Origin: Brevibacillus reuszeri
GTDB lineage: Bacteria > Bacillota > Bacilli > Brevibacillales > Brevibacillaceae
Length of the DNA stretch: 64,000 nt
Assembly: GCF_002897295.1 (NCBI RefSeq)
Contig: NZ_BEXF01000005.1
Span: 124,001-188,000 of the forward strand
Direction: 5' to 3'
Below are positions 25,909-33,955 of this stretch, piece after piece (the stretch's first letter is position 1; every line of letters starts with the position of its first letter). A program made the position numbers and the translations under genes. The notes below the pieces were generated by a model. That model did no database searches and was not told the DNA's origin. It saw nothing but the letters and a program-made list of their open reading frames with translations.

Positions 25909-27585
25909 TTGGCAAAATCGAATCACTCTGTTCTCATTTTTGCCCTGGGCGGAGTTGGCGAAATTGGGAAAAATATGTACGTGGTGCAATGCGACGATGA
26001 CATCGTCGTTATTGATGCCGGATTGAAATTCCCGGAGGAGGAAATGCTGGGAATTGATATGGTGATTCCAGATATTACCTATCTGGAGGAGCATCGGGAC
26101 AAGGTTCGGGGTATTATTATTACGCATGGACACGAAGACCACATCGGTGGACTAAGTTATGTGCTGAAGCACTTGAACGTTCCTGTTTATGCAACAAAAC
26201 TCACCCTTGGTTTGATTGATGCAAAATTAAAGGAAGCGGGCATTCTAAACGATACCAAGCGCGTGTTGATCAACAGTGATTCGGAGATCGTTCTCGGCAA
26301 AATGAAAGCGACGTTTTTCCGCGTGAATCATAGCATCCCTGATTGTGTAGGGGTTTGTGTTGAAACAGCGGAAGGCTACGTTGTTCATACGGGTGACTTC
26401 AAGTTTGATCAGACGCCGGTAAACAATCAAGTAGCTGATTTGGCTAAAATGGCGATGATTGGCGACCGTGGTGTATTATGCCTACTTTCGGACAGTACCA
26501 ATGCTGAGCGTCCCGGATTTACGGGATCTGAGCGTTCTGTAGGCATTGCCATCAAGGATGTCTTCTCGAAGGCGACTGGACGCATTGTCGTTTCTACCTT
26601 CGCATCCAACGTTCATCGGATTCAGCAGGTAGTAGATGCAGCAGCTCAGTTTAACCGGAAACTGACTGTGGTCGGAAGAAGTATGCAAAATGTCATCAAC
26701 ATCAGCCGCGATCTTGGCTATCTTTTAGTCCCAGAAGGGCTGATTGTGGAAATCGATGAAATCAATAAGCTGCCTGCAGAGCAGGTAGTCATTCTGTCTA
26801 CTGGAAGCCAAGGAGAGCCAATGTCTGCGCTCACTCGTATGGCCCGATCCGCCCATCGGAAAATTGACATCCTTCCAGGCGACACTGTTATTATTGCGGC
26901 TACCCCTATTCCAGGGAATGAAAAATACGTAGCCCGTACGATTGACCAATTATCACGAATTGGCGCTGACGTCATTTATGGCGGCCATGGACCAAACGGA
27001 ACCGTCCACGTCTCCGGTCATGGCAGCCAGGAAGAACTGCGTCTCATGCTGAATCTCATGAAGCCTAAATACTTTATCCCCATCCATGGCGAATATCGTA
27101 TGCTGAAAACACATTCGCTGCTTGGTGAACAAGTGGGTATTCCTGAAGAGAACATCTTCTTGCTGGACAACGGCGATACGGTGGAAATCGCAGGAGGCAA
27201 AGCCCGTTATGGTCCCAAGGTTCATGCAGGCAATGTCTTGATTGATGGCCTGGGTGTTGGGGATGTAGGAAATATCGTGCTTCGAGATCGTAAATTACTA
27301 TCTCAAGATGGAATTCTGGTAGTTGTTGTTACACTCAGCAAACAAAATGGCACGATTTTGTCTGGTCCAGACATCATTTCCCGCGGTTTCGTTTATGTGC
27401 GTGAATCGGAGGAACTGTTGGACGAGGCGAATCGCATAGTGACCCAAACACTTGTCAAATGCATGGAAGAAAATGTGAATGAATGGTCCTCTCTGAAAAA
27501 TAATGTAAAAGAGGCGCTGGGTCGTTATCTGTACGAACAGACGCGTCGTCGTCCAATGATCCTTCCTATCATCATGGAAGTATAA
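25909..27585 (+). CDS. rnjB: Ribonuclease J
   Basis: Endo- and 5'-3' exoribonuclease of the metallo-beta-lactamase/beta-CASP superfamily. 558 residues from TTG 25909 with AGGAGG 9 nt upstream. The full zinc motif HGHEDHIGG is present (about residue 75), followed by HTGDFKFD and the beta-CASP motifs around TGSQGEPMSALTRMA and GGHGPNGTVHVSGHGS. By position next to dapA it corresponds to B. subtilis rnjB (RNase J2), yet the catalytic HxHxDH motif is intact here, so it should be an active nuclease; the symbol follows synteny only. It has its own promoter and terminator. The ATG-containing extension from 25873 overlaps the ribosome-binding site. Confidence 0.9.
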   Translation: MAKSNHSVLIFALGGVGEIGKNMYVVQCDDDIVVIDAGLKFPEEEMLGIDMVIPDITYLEEHRDKVRGIIITHGHEDHIGGLSYVLKHLNVPVYATKLTLGLIDAKLKEAGILNDTKRVLINSDSEIVLGKMKATFFRVNHSIPDCVGVCVETAEGYVVHTGDFKFDQTPVNNQVADLAKMAMIGDRGVLCLLSDSTNAERPGFTGSERSVGIAIKDVFSKATGRIVVSTFASNVHRIQQVVDAAAQFNRKLTVVGRSMQNVINISRDLGYLLVPEGLIVEIDEINKLPAEQVVILSTGSQGEPMSALTRMARSAHRKIDILPGDTVIIAATPIPGNEKYVARTIDQLSRIGADVIYGGHGPNGTVHVSGHGSQEELRLMLNLMKPKYFIPIHGEYRMLKTHSLLGEQVGIPEENIFLLDNGDTVEIAGGKARYGPKVHAGNVLIDGLGVGDVGNIVLRDRKLLSQDGILVVVVTLSKQNGTILSGPDIISRGFVYVRESEELLDEANRIVTQTLVKCMEENVNEWSSLKNNVKEALGRYLYEQTRRRPMILPIIMEV

Positions 27586-27599
27586 GCGTAAGCGAATTG

Positions 27600-27646
27600 A
27601 AAAGGAGTCGTTAAACCTTGCTTAAAGGTTTGCGACTCCTTTTTTA
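27600..27646 (+). terminator. Rho-independent terminator after the RNase J gene
   Basis: AAAGGAGTCG / CGACTCCTTT outer stem with an inner AAACCTT-GCTT-AAGGTTT hairpin, then T-run. Confidence 0.9.
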
Positions 27647-27695
27647 ATGTGATGCACCTGTATGGTTTTGGCTAAAAGGGGTACTCATAAAGAGA

Positions 27696-27923
27696 CTATT
27701 TAAAATAGTTAGAAGCGTGCAAAATCCTGGAAAAGTCAACGTGAGAAGGAGTCTCGGCTACATTTGATTTTTCAAGCCAGGCAGCCATGGAGTTGAGCAA
27801 GGCAAACAAGCTCTCGTTTTTTTGCTTCTCAGGATCTTGCTTGAGCTCCAAAATCATATTTTCAATAAAAGCAAGTAAATCGTCACGTGTATGTGAATGG
27901 TCCAATTGTTTTTCAAATTCCAT
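27696..27923 (-). CDS. Small acidic protein, DUF7660-like
   Basis: 75 residues on the minus strand, the only minus-strand gene in the first 58 kb. The sequence has the pattern of a family of small bacterial proteins I recall as DUF7660: a start like SHTRDDLLAFIENMILELKQD, a central SLFALLNSMAAWLEK and a C-terminal DFSRILHASNYF (in parts). No known function; related proteins occur scattered, often as single genes near polymorphic-toxin or immunity loci, which I can only offer as a hint. GGAGG is 7 nt before the ATG, and an AT-rich promoter with repeats lies upstream (27946-28007). It is inserted between rnj and tepA, which are adjacent in B. subtilis, so it looks like an acquired gene. Confidence 0.7.
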   Translation of the reverse strand: MEFEKQLDHSHTRDDLLAFIENMILELKQDPEKQKNESLFALLNSMAAWLEKSNVAETPSHVDFSRILHASNYFK

Positions 27924-27945
27924 CTGAGTTCCTCCAAAACTATGT

Positions 27946-28007
27946 TTAGTTATAATTAAATATAATTAGTTATAATTAGATTATAGTAACTATACCTAAA
28001 TAATCAA
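27946..28007 (-). promoter_or_regulatory. Minus-strand promoter with direct-repeat and palindromic operators
   Basis: On the minus strand: TTGATT (28002-28007), 16-nt spacer, TATAAT (27980-27985). The palindrome TATAGT-A-ACTATA (27982-27994) overlaps the -10 and spacer. Downstream of the -10, in the leader, TTAGTTATAATTA occurs twice (27946-27958 and 27966-27978), exactly 20 bp apart, i.e. on the same face of the helix. This looks like a repressor-controlled promoter. Confidence 0.65.
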
Positions 28008-28239
28008 TTAGGAGTTAAATGTGAAAAGGAAAGACCACGTGACGCGGAAGGAGTTTATTTCCTGCTGTAGAAAAGAAAAGAGTCGTAAGCTTTATATGAA
28101 TACATCCATGGAATAGTCGGATTGCTCAAGCTGCTGAGATTTGCGCAACCTGCTTTTTCACTTAACTCTTGTGATAGATCGGTGCATTTTTTCCCTTTTC
28201 CTTAACCATACTACAGAGGAAAGCGAGGGAGGATCATCC
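28008..28239. other. Gap between the 27.7-kb minus gene and tepA
   Basis: With the operator region (27924-28007) this is the longest gene-free stretch (316 nt). It holds one possible 31-codon frame on the plus strand, from GTG 28021 to TAG 28116, with TAGGAG 7 nt upstream and a basic composition; I do not consider it a proven gene. The rest shows no clear promoter or hairpin for tepA apart from its ribosome-binding site at 28227. Confidence 0.4.
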
Positions 28240-29073
28240 ATGTCCAAGCAACAATTTACCGATTTCTTAAATCGGCCGCCTTTTGCGAGTTCGCAATTGA
28301 ATAATAGGAAAAGCTCTACACCGCTGCTTTCTGCGGCAGAAGAGCAGGAGCCGGCAGCAGAACCGCCTGCGGAAGCCCCTGCTTCGGAGGATTCTAAGAA
28401 GAAACTGTTAGACTCTATTACCCAATTGGGTCAAACAAACGTACCACAGCTGGAGAGCAATATTTATTGCATGAGCATCATTGGGCAAGTAGAAGGTCAT
28501 ATTCAACTACCGCCACAAAACAAAACAACCAAATACGAGCATCTCATCCCCCAACTCGTAGCTGCTGAGCAAAATAGCAAAATTGAAGGGGTTCTCGTGA
28601 TACTAAACACGGTGGGAGGGGATGTAGAAGCAGGTTTGGCAATTGCTGAAATGGTTGCTTCGCTATCCAAGCCGGTTGTTACTCTGGTACTTGGCGGAGG
28701 GCATAGTATAGGGGTTCCAATCGCAGTATCAGGAAATTTTTCGTTTATTGCAGAAACAGCAACGATGACGATCCATCCGATACGATTGACAGGACTTGTC
28801 ATTGGAGTTCCGCAGACATTTGAGTATTTGGATAAAATGCAGGACCGGGTAGTCAGCTTTATCGCTCGCCACTCCGACATTACCGAGGAGAAATTCCGTG
28901 AATTGATGACACGCACTGGAGAATTAACGCGCGATATCGGTACGAATGTCATCGGGGTAGATGCGGTGAAATACGGCTTGATAGATGAAGTTGGCGGCTT
29001 GGGCAAAGCGCTGAAAAAGCTGAATGAGTTGATCGAGAAAGCCAGAAAAGGGGAAGAGGAGGTCTTGCAATGA
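28240..29073 (+). CDS. tepA: ClpP-class serine protease TepA
   Basis: 277 residues from ATG 28240, with GGGAGGA 7 nt upstream. ClpP/crotonase-fold protease: the nucleophile serine is in [14 protein letters not shown] and the histidine in TMTIHPIRL. The N-terminal 60 residues are an acidic, Pro/Ala/Glu-rich linker. B. subtilis TepA (YmfB) was described as a cytoplasmic translocation-enhancing protein; germination protein degradation has also been proposed. Order rnj-tepA-ylzJ-spoIIIE is conserved apart from the inserted minus-strand gene. The frame open from 28141 is not supported. Overlaps ylzJ by 4 nt. Confidence 0.92.
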   Translation: MSKQQFTDFLNRPPFASSQLNNRKSSTPLLSAAEEQEPAAEPPAEAPASEDSKKKLLDSITQLGQTNVPQLESNIYCMSIIGQVEGHIQLPPQNKTTKYEHLIPQLVAAEQNSKIEGVLVILNTVGGDVEAGLAIAEMVASLSKPVVTLVLGGGHSIGVPIAVSGNFSFIAETATMTIHPIRLTGLVIGVPQTFEYLDKMQDRVVSFIARHSDITEEKFRELMTRTGELTRDIGTNVIGVDAVKYGLIDEVGGLGKALKKLNELIEKARKGEEEVLQ

Positions 29074-29300
29074 TCTTGTATTCCATCATCCCCACAGAAA
29101 CTGTGTTTGAGGGTATGGAGCAGGTCGAAAAACAGGAGCTGAAAGAGATCGTAAACGGCCATGCCACTATGCTTGTTGAACAGACTGGACCGTTTGAGGG
29201 ACGGATCGTACGACTCATTAGTCCTGACCCGCAAGACTATTTAAAGCCGCACTATGCTCCGGGACAAAAAGTTCGTTTTCAGCCGGAATGGCTAGTCTAA
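29070..29300 (+). CDS. ylzJ: YlzJ-like protein
   Basis: 76 residues beginning [15 protein letters not shown], the usual start of the YlzJ family, and ending near VRFQPEWL. Coupled to tepA by an ATGA overlap with AGAGGAGG upstream. Function unknown; the family travels with tepA and spoIIIE in Bacillales. Confidence 0.88.
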   Translation: MILYSIIPTETVFEGMEQVEKQELKEIVNGHATMLVEQTGPFEGRIVRLISPDPQDYLKPHYAPGQKVRFQPEWLV

Positions 29301-29352
29301 GAAGTCCTGTATTTCTATGAATTTCCTGTGTTATACTAGATGGGTACGAACA

Positions 29353-29381
29353 GCAGCCGAACAGCAGACGGCTGCCTTTTT
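29353..29381 (+). terminator. Terminator-like hairpin between ylzJ and ftsK
   Basis: GCAGCCG / CGGCTGC (29353-29359, 29369-29375), 9-nt loop, then CTTTTT. An extended -10 (TGT-TATACT, 29329-29337) lies just before it, so it may work both as the ylzJ terminator and as an attenuator in a short ftsK leader. Confidence 0.75.
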
Positions 29382-29400
29382 ACCATTTTGGGTACATAAG

Positions 29401-29412
29401 TGTGTTAACACA
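29401..29412. promoter_or_regulatory. 12-bp palindrome overlapping the ftsK ribosome-binding region
   Basis: TGTGTTAACACA, a perfect palindrome, immediately followed by AGGAGGAGG. Could bind a repressor or simply be chance; no known consensus assigned. Confidence 0.35.
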
Positions 29413-29428
29413 AGGAGGAGGCGTGCCA

Positions 29429-31804
29429 TTGAGTAGGAGAAAACGAGAGAAGTCGCAAGCGGCATTGGCCTCAGTTGTCAAAATAGAGCTGCTGGGACTT
29501 CTGATTATTGTCTTATCCTTAATCGGCCTGTTGGAGAGTGGGTGGCTGGGCAAAAATGTCCTAGCCTTTGTATTCCGCTTTATCGCCGGGTCCTGGGACT
29601 TTATCATTCCTGTGCTCTTGATCGGAATGGCCGTACATATGATGTTTACCCGTAAAGCACCGCGCCTTACGTATCGCGTACTCGGAATCGTATTAATTGC
29701 TGTTGGTATTTTTACGTGGGATCATATGATGCTCTTCAAGCAAATTACTGCTGACGGGAAATTTGCTGAGCAAAGTATTGTCCGAGTGACGTGGGATCGA
29801 CTTTGGCTTGACCACAGTCAGAAAGTATCGACCACGGGTGTTGGCGGTGGCATGCTTGGTGCCCTCGTGTTTGCTGTTTGTAACGGATTGGTAGGGACGA
29901 TCGGTACTGGTCTGATCATCGTATTCCTGTTCTTGGTCGGTCTGATGTTTATGTTCAATCTGTCCTATGTGAACATCCTAATGTTCCTAAGAGACAAAAT
30001 AGCGCAAATGTACGGTAAGGCAAAGGATACGGTAAAAGATTCTGTTCAGCTGCTGCAAGAGGAAAGTGAGAAACGGAAGCAGGAGCAGAAGGACACGCAG
30101 GAAGCCCGCAAGCAAAAACAGGAGGAAGAAAAACGTGCGATGCCAGTCAAGGCATTAAAAGACCCCCCATCCCAGCATGCTTACTCAGATGAGGACGACT
30201 CTTCGCAAACTCCTGTCATACCAGTGATCCGCGATTTTGCTGACAGGATAGCGATGGATGAGGAGGAACCGTCCGTTGAGAATGAGCAAAAGTCAGTATC
30301 AACCCCGACAGCTCCAAAAGCAAGTCAGGAAATCGTGTTTGCTTTGGAGGGGGATGAGGAGATATTAGGCACACTCGAGACGGATCCAGGACAGCCAGTT
30401 ATTCCTTACGAGCTACCTAGCCTGCAAATGCTTTCGCGTCCTCGGGGAGGAAACACGGGAAAAGATGTGGACCATACGTCCAACGCTGCGAAGCTGGTGC
30501 AAACATTAAAAAGCTTTGGAGTGAATGCCACGGTGTCCGAGGTTCATCGAGGACCAGCGGTTACCCGTTACGAGGTGCAGCCTGCTACAGGTGTCAAAGT
30601 AAGTCGGATTGTAAGCTTGACCGATGACCTGGCACTCGCTCTGGCAGCCAAAGACATCCGGATCGAAGCACCGATTCCAGGAAAATCGGCGATCGGGATT
30701 GAGGTACCGAATTCAGAGGTGGCAGTTGTTTCTTTGCGTGAAGTTTTGGAGGCTCCTGAGTATCAGGATGCACCGGGAAAGCTGACGGTAGCACTTGGAC
30801 GAGATATCTCGGGCGAGCCGATTGTGGCTGATTTGACGAAAATGCCTCACCTTTTAGTAGCGGGAGCAACGGGTAGCGGGAAGTCTGTTTGTATTAATGG
30901 ACTCATCATGAGTATCCTGTTCAAAGCCAAGCCCGAAGAAGTCAAGCTAATGATGGTTGACCCGAAAATGGTTGAGTTGAATGTGTATAACGGGATCCCT
31001 CATTTGCTGGCTCCGGTCGTGACTGATCCTCGGCGTGCCTCTGTCGCACTGAAAAAAGTTGTGGCCGAGATGGAGCGCAGATATAATTTATTTGCCAAAA
31101 CCGGTAGCCGTAATATTGAAATGTACAACTCCCAGGTCGAAGGTACACCTTTGCCTTATATTGTAGTCATTGTCGATGAGCTTGCCGACTTGATGATGGT
31201 AGCACCTGGCGAGGTTGAAGACGCGATCTGCCGTCTCGCCCAAATGGCTCGCGCATCTGGTATCCATTTGATTATTGCGACACAACGTCCGTCGGTTGAT
31301 GTCATCACAGGTGTCATCAAAGCCAACATTCCATCCCGTATCGCATTTGGCGTGTCCTCGATGGCGGATTCCCGGACCATTTTGGATATGGGCGGAGCAG
31401 AAAAATTGTTAGGTCGAGGGGATATGCTCTCGCTGCCAATGGGTGCTTCCAAACCAGTTCGTGTCCAAGGGGCATTTGTATCCGACAAGGAAGTTGAAGA
31501 AGTAGTTCGTTTTGTAAAAGAACAGCAGGAAGCCCGCTACAACGAAGAAATGATTCCAGGAGAAGTACAGGAAGAACAGCCTCAAGCAGTTGACGATGAG
31601 TTGTACGACCAGGCTGTACAGATTGTTTCCGAAGCGCAGACAGCGTCTGCATCACTTTTGCAGCGGCGTTTGCGTGTAGGGTATACTCGTGCGGCAAGAT
31701 TGATTGACATGATGGAAGCAAGAGGGGTAGTGGGCCCTTATGAGGGCAGCAAGCCACGGGAGGTTCGCTTGCCACGACCGTCTATCGAAAGCAATATTTC
31801 GTAG
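29429..31804 (+). CDS. spoIIIE: DNA translocase FtsK/SpoIIIE
   Basis: Membrane-anchored DNA pump that moves the chromosome into the forespore and clears trapped DNA at septa. About 791 residues. Four hydrophobic segments in the first 190 residues, a charged Lys/Glu/Gln linker (about 190-340), the alpha and beta RecA-like motor domains with Walker [10 protein letters not shown] and Walker [13 protein letters not shown], and a C-terminal gamma winged helix ([21 protein letters not shown]) that reads SRS-type sequences. I chose TTG 29429 (SRRKREKS), 10 nt after AAGGAGG; GTG 29423 is possible. Lies in the conserved tepA-ylzJ-spoIIIE-ymfC order. Confidence 0.95.
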   Translation: MSRRKREKSQAALASVVKIELLGLLIIVLSLIGLLESGWLGKNVLAFVFRFIAGSWDFIIPVLLIGMAVHMMFTRKAPRLTYRVLGIVLIAVGIFTWDHMMLFKQITADGKFAEQSIVRVTWDRLWLDHSQKVSTTGVGGGMLGALVFAVCNGLVGTIGTGLIIVFLFLVGLMFMFNLSYVNILMFLRDKIAQMYGKAKDTVKDSVQLLQEESEKRKQEQKDTQEARKQKQEEEKRAMPVKALKDPPSQHAYSDEDDSSQTPVIPVIRDFADRIAMDEEEPSVENEQKSVSTPTAPKASQEIVFALEGDEEILGTLETDPGQPVIPYELPSLQMLSRPRGGNTGKDVDHTSNAAKLVQTLKSFGVNATVSEVHRGPAVTRYEVQPATGVKVSRIVSLTDDLALALAAKDIRIEAPIPGKSAIGIEVPNSEVAVVSLREVLEAPEYQDAPGKLTVALGRDISGEPIVADLTKMPHLLVAGATGSGKSVCINGLIMSILFKAKPEEVKLMMVDPKMVELNVYNGIPHLLAPVVTDPRRASVALKKVVAEMERRYNLFAKTGSRNIEMYNSQVEGTPLPYIVVIVDELADLMMVAPGEVEDAICRLAQMARASGIHLIIATQRPSVDVITGVIKANIPSRIAFGVSSMADSRTILDMGGAEKLLGRGDMLSLPMGASKPVRVQGAFVSDKEVEEVVRFVKEQQEARYNEEMIPGEVQEEQPQAVDDELYDQAVQIVSEAQTASASLLQRRLRVGYTRAARLIDMMEARGVVGPYEGSKPREVRLPRPSIESNIS

Positions 31805-31834
31805 TGAAAGAAGCGGTTAAGTAAAATTTTTTTT

Positions 31835-31917
31835 CTAGTAGGCGAGTAGTCATGCATCTTTTTATGAATGTGCACTTTTATTCATAAATATTTGGCTTGC
31901 ATGATACTCGCCCCTAG
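31835..31917. repeat. Long interrupted hairpin upstream of the GntR-nup operon
   Basis: Left arm CTAG (31835), GGCGAGTA (31841-31848), a bulged G, TCATGCA (31850-31856); right arm TGCATGA (31898-31904), TACTCGCC (31905-31912), C, CTAG (31914-31917): 19 paired bases. Inside it a second perfect stem TTTATGAAT / ATTCATAAA (31861-31869, 31880-31888) encloses a loop with GTGCAC. No T-run follows, so it is not an ordinary terminator. The inner part has TGAAT...ATTCA halves like ArgR boxes, but the spacing is wrong. Confidence 0.7.
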
Positions 31918-32027
31918 GTTAAAATTCTTAGAGATTGAAGGAAATTGTTGTTATCACGTCTCATACGAATCAGAGGTCTGACGTCCTACCTGTTGGGATG
32001 GCTAAAGGACAGCAGGAGTGAATGACA

Positions 32028-32753
32028 ATGAGCATCAAAGGGAATGTTCGATCACTTTGCCTTTTGGTTATGGATAAAATCAAAAGTGATATCGAATCGG
32101 GGCAGCTACGTTCAGGAGAACGCCTCCCTTCCGAAGCCGAGCTGTCCAAGCAGTTAGGGGTAAGCAGGGCAACACTTCGCGAGGCACTTCGTCTTCTTGA
32201 AGAGGAGAAAATTGTCATTCGTAGACACGGAGTAGGCACCTTTATCAATTCCAAGCCTGTTTTTTCCGGGGGAATTGGGGAACTCTTTAGTGTGACGGAT
32301 GCAATTGAGCGTCAAGGATATACGGCGGGAACGATGATCCTGAAGACATCCTTTGGCGAGTCTGCAGAAGAAGAGAGAAAACGACTTTCTTTAAATCCGG
32401 GCGAAGGCGTACTGATGGTAGAACGCATTCGGACGGCAGATGGAGAGCCAGTGGTTTATTGTGTTGACCGTATCCCTGCTCATCTGGTACCTAAAGGCTA
32501 TGCCGCAGGTGGAGAGTCTATCTTCAAGTGGCTGGAGAGTGTGACTGGTGTAAGAATCGCTTATGCTATCGCAGAGATTGAACCCATGGGCTACAATGAA
32601 AAGGTTTCCAATCTGCTACACTGTGATAAATCTACACCTCTGCTCTTGCTGAAGCAGATTCATTATGACGAAAGTGAACGGCCGGTGCTTTACTCCCACA
32701 ATTACTTCAGGGCTGACAAATTTCACTTCCACGTCATGCGAAGACGGTTGTAA
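32028..32753 (+). CDS. ymfC: GntR-family (HutC/UTRA) transcriptional regulator, YmfC type
   Basis: 241 residues from ATG 32028 (AGGAG 9 nt upstream; ATG 32022 is too close). N-terminal winged helix with the GntR signature SGERLPSEAELSKQLGVSRATLREALR (in two parts: SGERLPSEAELSKQ and GVSRATLREALRLLEE), C-terminal UTRA ligand domain (ERIRTADGEPVVYCVDRIP). B. subtilis YmfC occupies the same place after spoIIIE. Here it is directly followed by a nucleoside ABC importer, 58 nt upstream of the lipoprotein gene, so it probably senses a nucleoside or a derivative and controls the importer; that is inference from position. Confidence 0.88.
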   Translation: MSIKGNVRSLCLLVMDKIKSDIESGQLRSGERLPSEAELSKQLGVSRATLREALRLLEEEKIVIRRHGVGTFINSKPVFSGGIGELFSVTDAIERQGYTAGTMILKTSFGESAEEERKRLSLNPGEGVLMVERIRTADGEPVVYCVDRIPAHLVPKGYAAGGESIFKWLESVTGVRIAYAIAEIEPMGYNEKVSNLLHCDKSTPLLLLKQIHYDESERPVLYSHNYFRADKFHFHVMRRRL

Positions 32754-32811
32754 CCGTGGGGGCAACCTCACTCAACAATTTCATTCTACAATAAACAGGG
32801 GGTATTCTCAG

Positions 32812-33861
32812 ATGAAGAAAGTTCTATCCGTGCTTTCTGTAGCAACTCTTAGCCTGTCTCTCGTTTTGGCTGGTTGCGGTAGCAAAGAAGCACAACCTCA
32901 AGGTCAAACTGGTGCAAACGGAGGAGCAACTGGTTCCGCTCCAACTATTAAAGTCGGTATGGTTACTGACGTTGGTGGGGTAAACGATAACTCCTTCAAC
33001 CAGAGTGCTTGGGAAGGTCTGCAAAAACTGCAAAAAGATCTGAATCTCCCACAAGACAATGTAAACTACCTGCAATCCACAAGTGATGCTGAGTACGTAC
33101 CAAACCTGACTCAATTTGTAAAAGACAAATGGGATCTGACTTGGGGTATCGGTTTCTTGATGGGTGACCACCTGAAAAAAGTGGCTACTGAAAATCCAGA
33201 TTCTAAACTTGCGATCATCGACGCAGAAGTTGACGCACCTAACGTTGAATCCGTTCTCTTCAAAGAGCACGAAGGTTCTTTCCTCGCTGGAGTAGTAGCT
33301 GCGAAAATGTCCAAATCGAAAAAAGTTGGTTTCGTGGGTGGTGTTGAAATCCCTGTAATCAAACGTTTCGAATTGGGCTTTGAAGCTGGTGTGAAAGCAG
33401 TAGATCCTAGCGTTCAAGTAATCAAAGTATACACAGGTGCATTTGACAAACCAGATGTTGGTAAATCCACTGCATCCTCAATTTATGGCCAAGGTGCTGA
33501 CATCATCTTCCACGCTTCCGGCGGAACTGGTGATGGCGTATTTAACGAAGCAAAAGACCGCAAAGCTAAAGGTCAAGATGTATGGGTAATCGGTGTTGAC
33601 AAAGACCAATCCCTGACATTCGGTGATGAAATCACTTTGACTTCCATGGTAAAACGCGTTGATGAAGCAGTATACCTCGTTTCCAAAGACCTGACTGAAG
33701 GTAAATTCGAGGGCGGAAAAATCAAATGGCTCGGTCTGGCTGAAGACGGTGTAGGCTTGGCTTCCACTTCCACTAAAAACGTTCCTGAAGACGTTTTGAA
33801 ACTGGCTGAAGAATACAAGCAAAAAATCGTTAAAGGCGAAATCACTGTACCAGATAAGTAA
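32812..33861 (+). CDS. nupN: BMP-family nucleoside-binding lipoprotein (NupN/YufN type)
   Basis: 349 residues with a lipoprotein signal peptide: charged start MKKVLSVLS, hydrophobic core and lipobox LVLAGC, followed by a Gly/Gln/Thr-rich tether. The Bmp/PnrA domain follows (GMVTDVGGVNDNSFNQSAWE, then IIFHASGGTGDGVF). It captures purine nucleosides outside the membrane for the permease NupPQ. ATG 32812 has GGGGG 11 nt upstream; the frame open from 32665 overlaps the regulator and is rejected. A terminator at 33884 probably gives excess binding protein over the transporter subunits. Guanosine uptake is known for B. subtilis NupNOPQ; the exact substrate here is not shown. Confidence 0.92.
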   Translation: MKKVLSVLSVATLSLSLVLAGCGSKEAQPQGQTGANGGATGSAPTIKVGMVTDVGGVNDNSFNQSAWEGLQKLQKDLNLPQDNVNYLQSTSDAEYVPNLTQFVKDKWDLTWGIGFLMGDHLKKVATENPDSKLAIIDAEVDAPNVESVLFKEHEGSFLAGVVAAKMSKSKKVGFVGGVEIPVIKRFELGFEAGVKAVDPSVQVIKVYTGAFDKPDVGKSTASSIYGQGADIIFHASGGTGDGVFNEAKDRKAKGQDVWVIGVDKDQSLTFGDEITLTSMVKRVDEAVYLVSKDLTEGKFEGGKIKWLGLAEDGVGLASTSTKNVPEDVLKLAEEYKQKIVKGEITVPDK

Positions 33862-33883
33862 AATACGTTGAAGCTGCAAACGG

Positions 33884-33916
33884 ACAAGGCTAGTTCGAGC
33901 AACTAGCCTTGTTCTT
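33884..33916 (+). terminator. Intra-operon terminator after nupN
   Basis: Perfect 12-bp stem ACAAGGCTAGTT / AACTAGCCTTGT with a CGAGC loop, then TCTTT. Partial read-through would set the ratio of binding protein to transporter. Confidence 0.85.
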
Positions 33917-33955
33917 TACCTTCAAACTAGACCCACAAAAACGGGGGGAACATGG

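Noticed and set aside
31861..31888. ArgR box in the hairpin before ymfC
   Set aside because: TGAAT and ATTCA halves are separated by 10 nt instead of about 4, so the standard ARG box does not fit.
31917..31940. CodY box upstream of the GntR-nup operon
   Set aside because: B. subtilis nupN is CodY-repressed, so I looked for AATTTTCWGAAAATT; the best match (AAAATTCTTAGAGATT) has at least five mismatches.
32754..32811. Purine riboswitch before the nucleoside-binding lipoprotein
   Set aside because: The gap is only 58 nt and has none of the conserved junction sequences.
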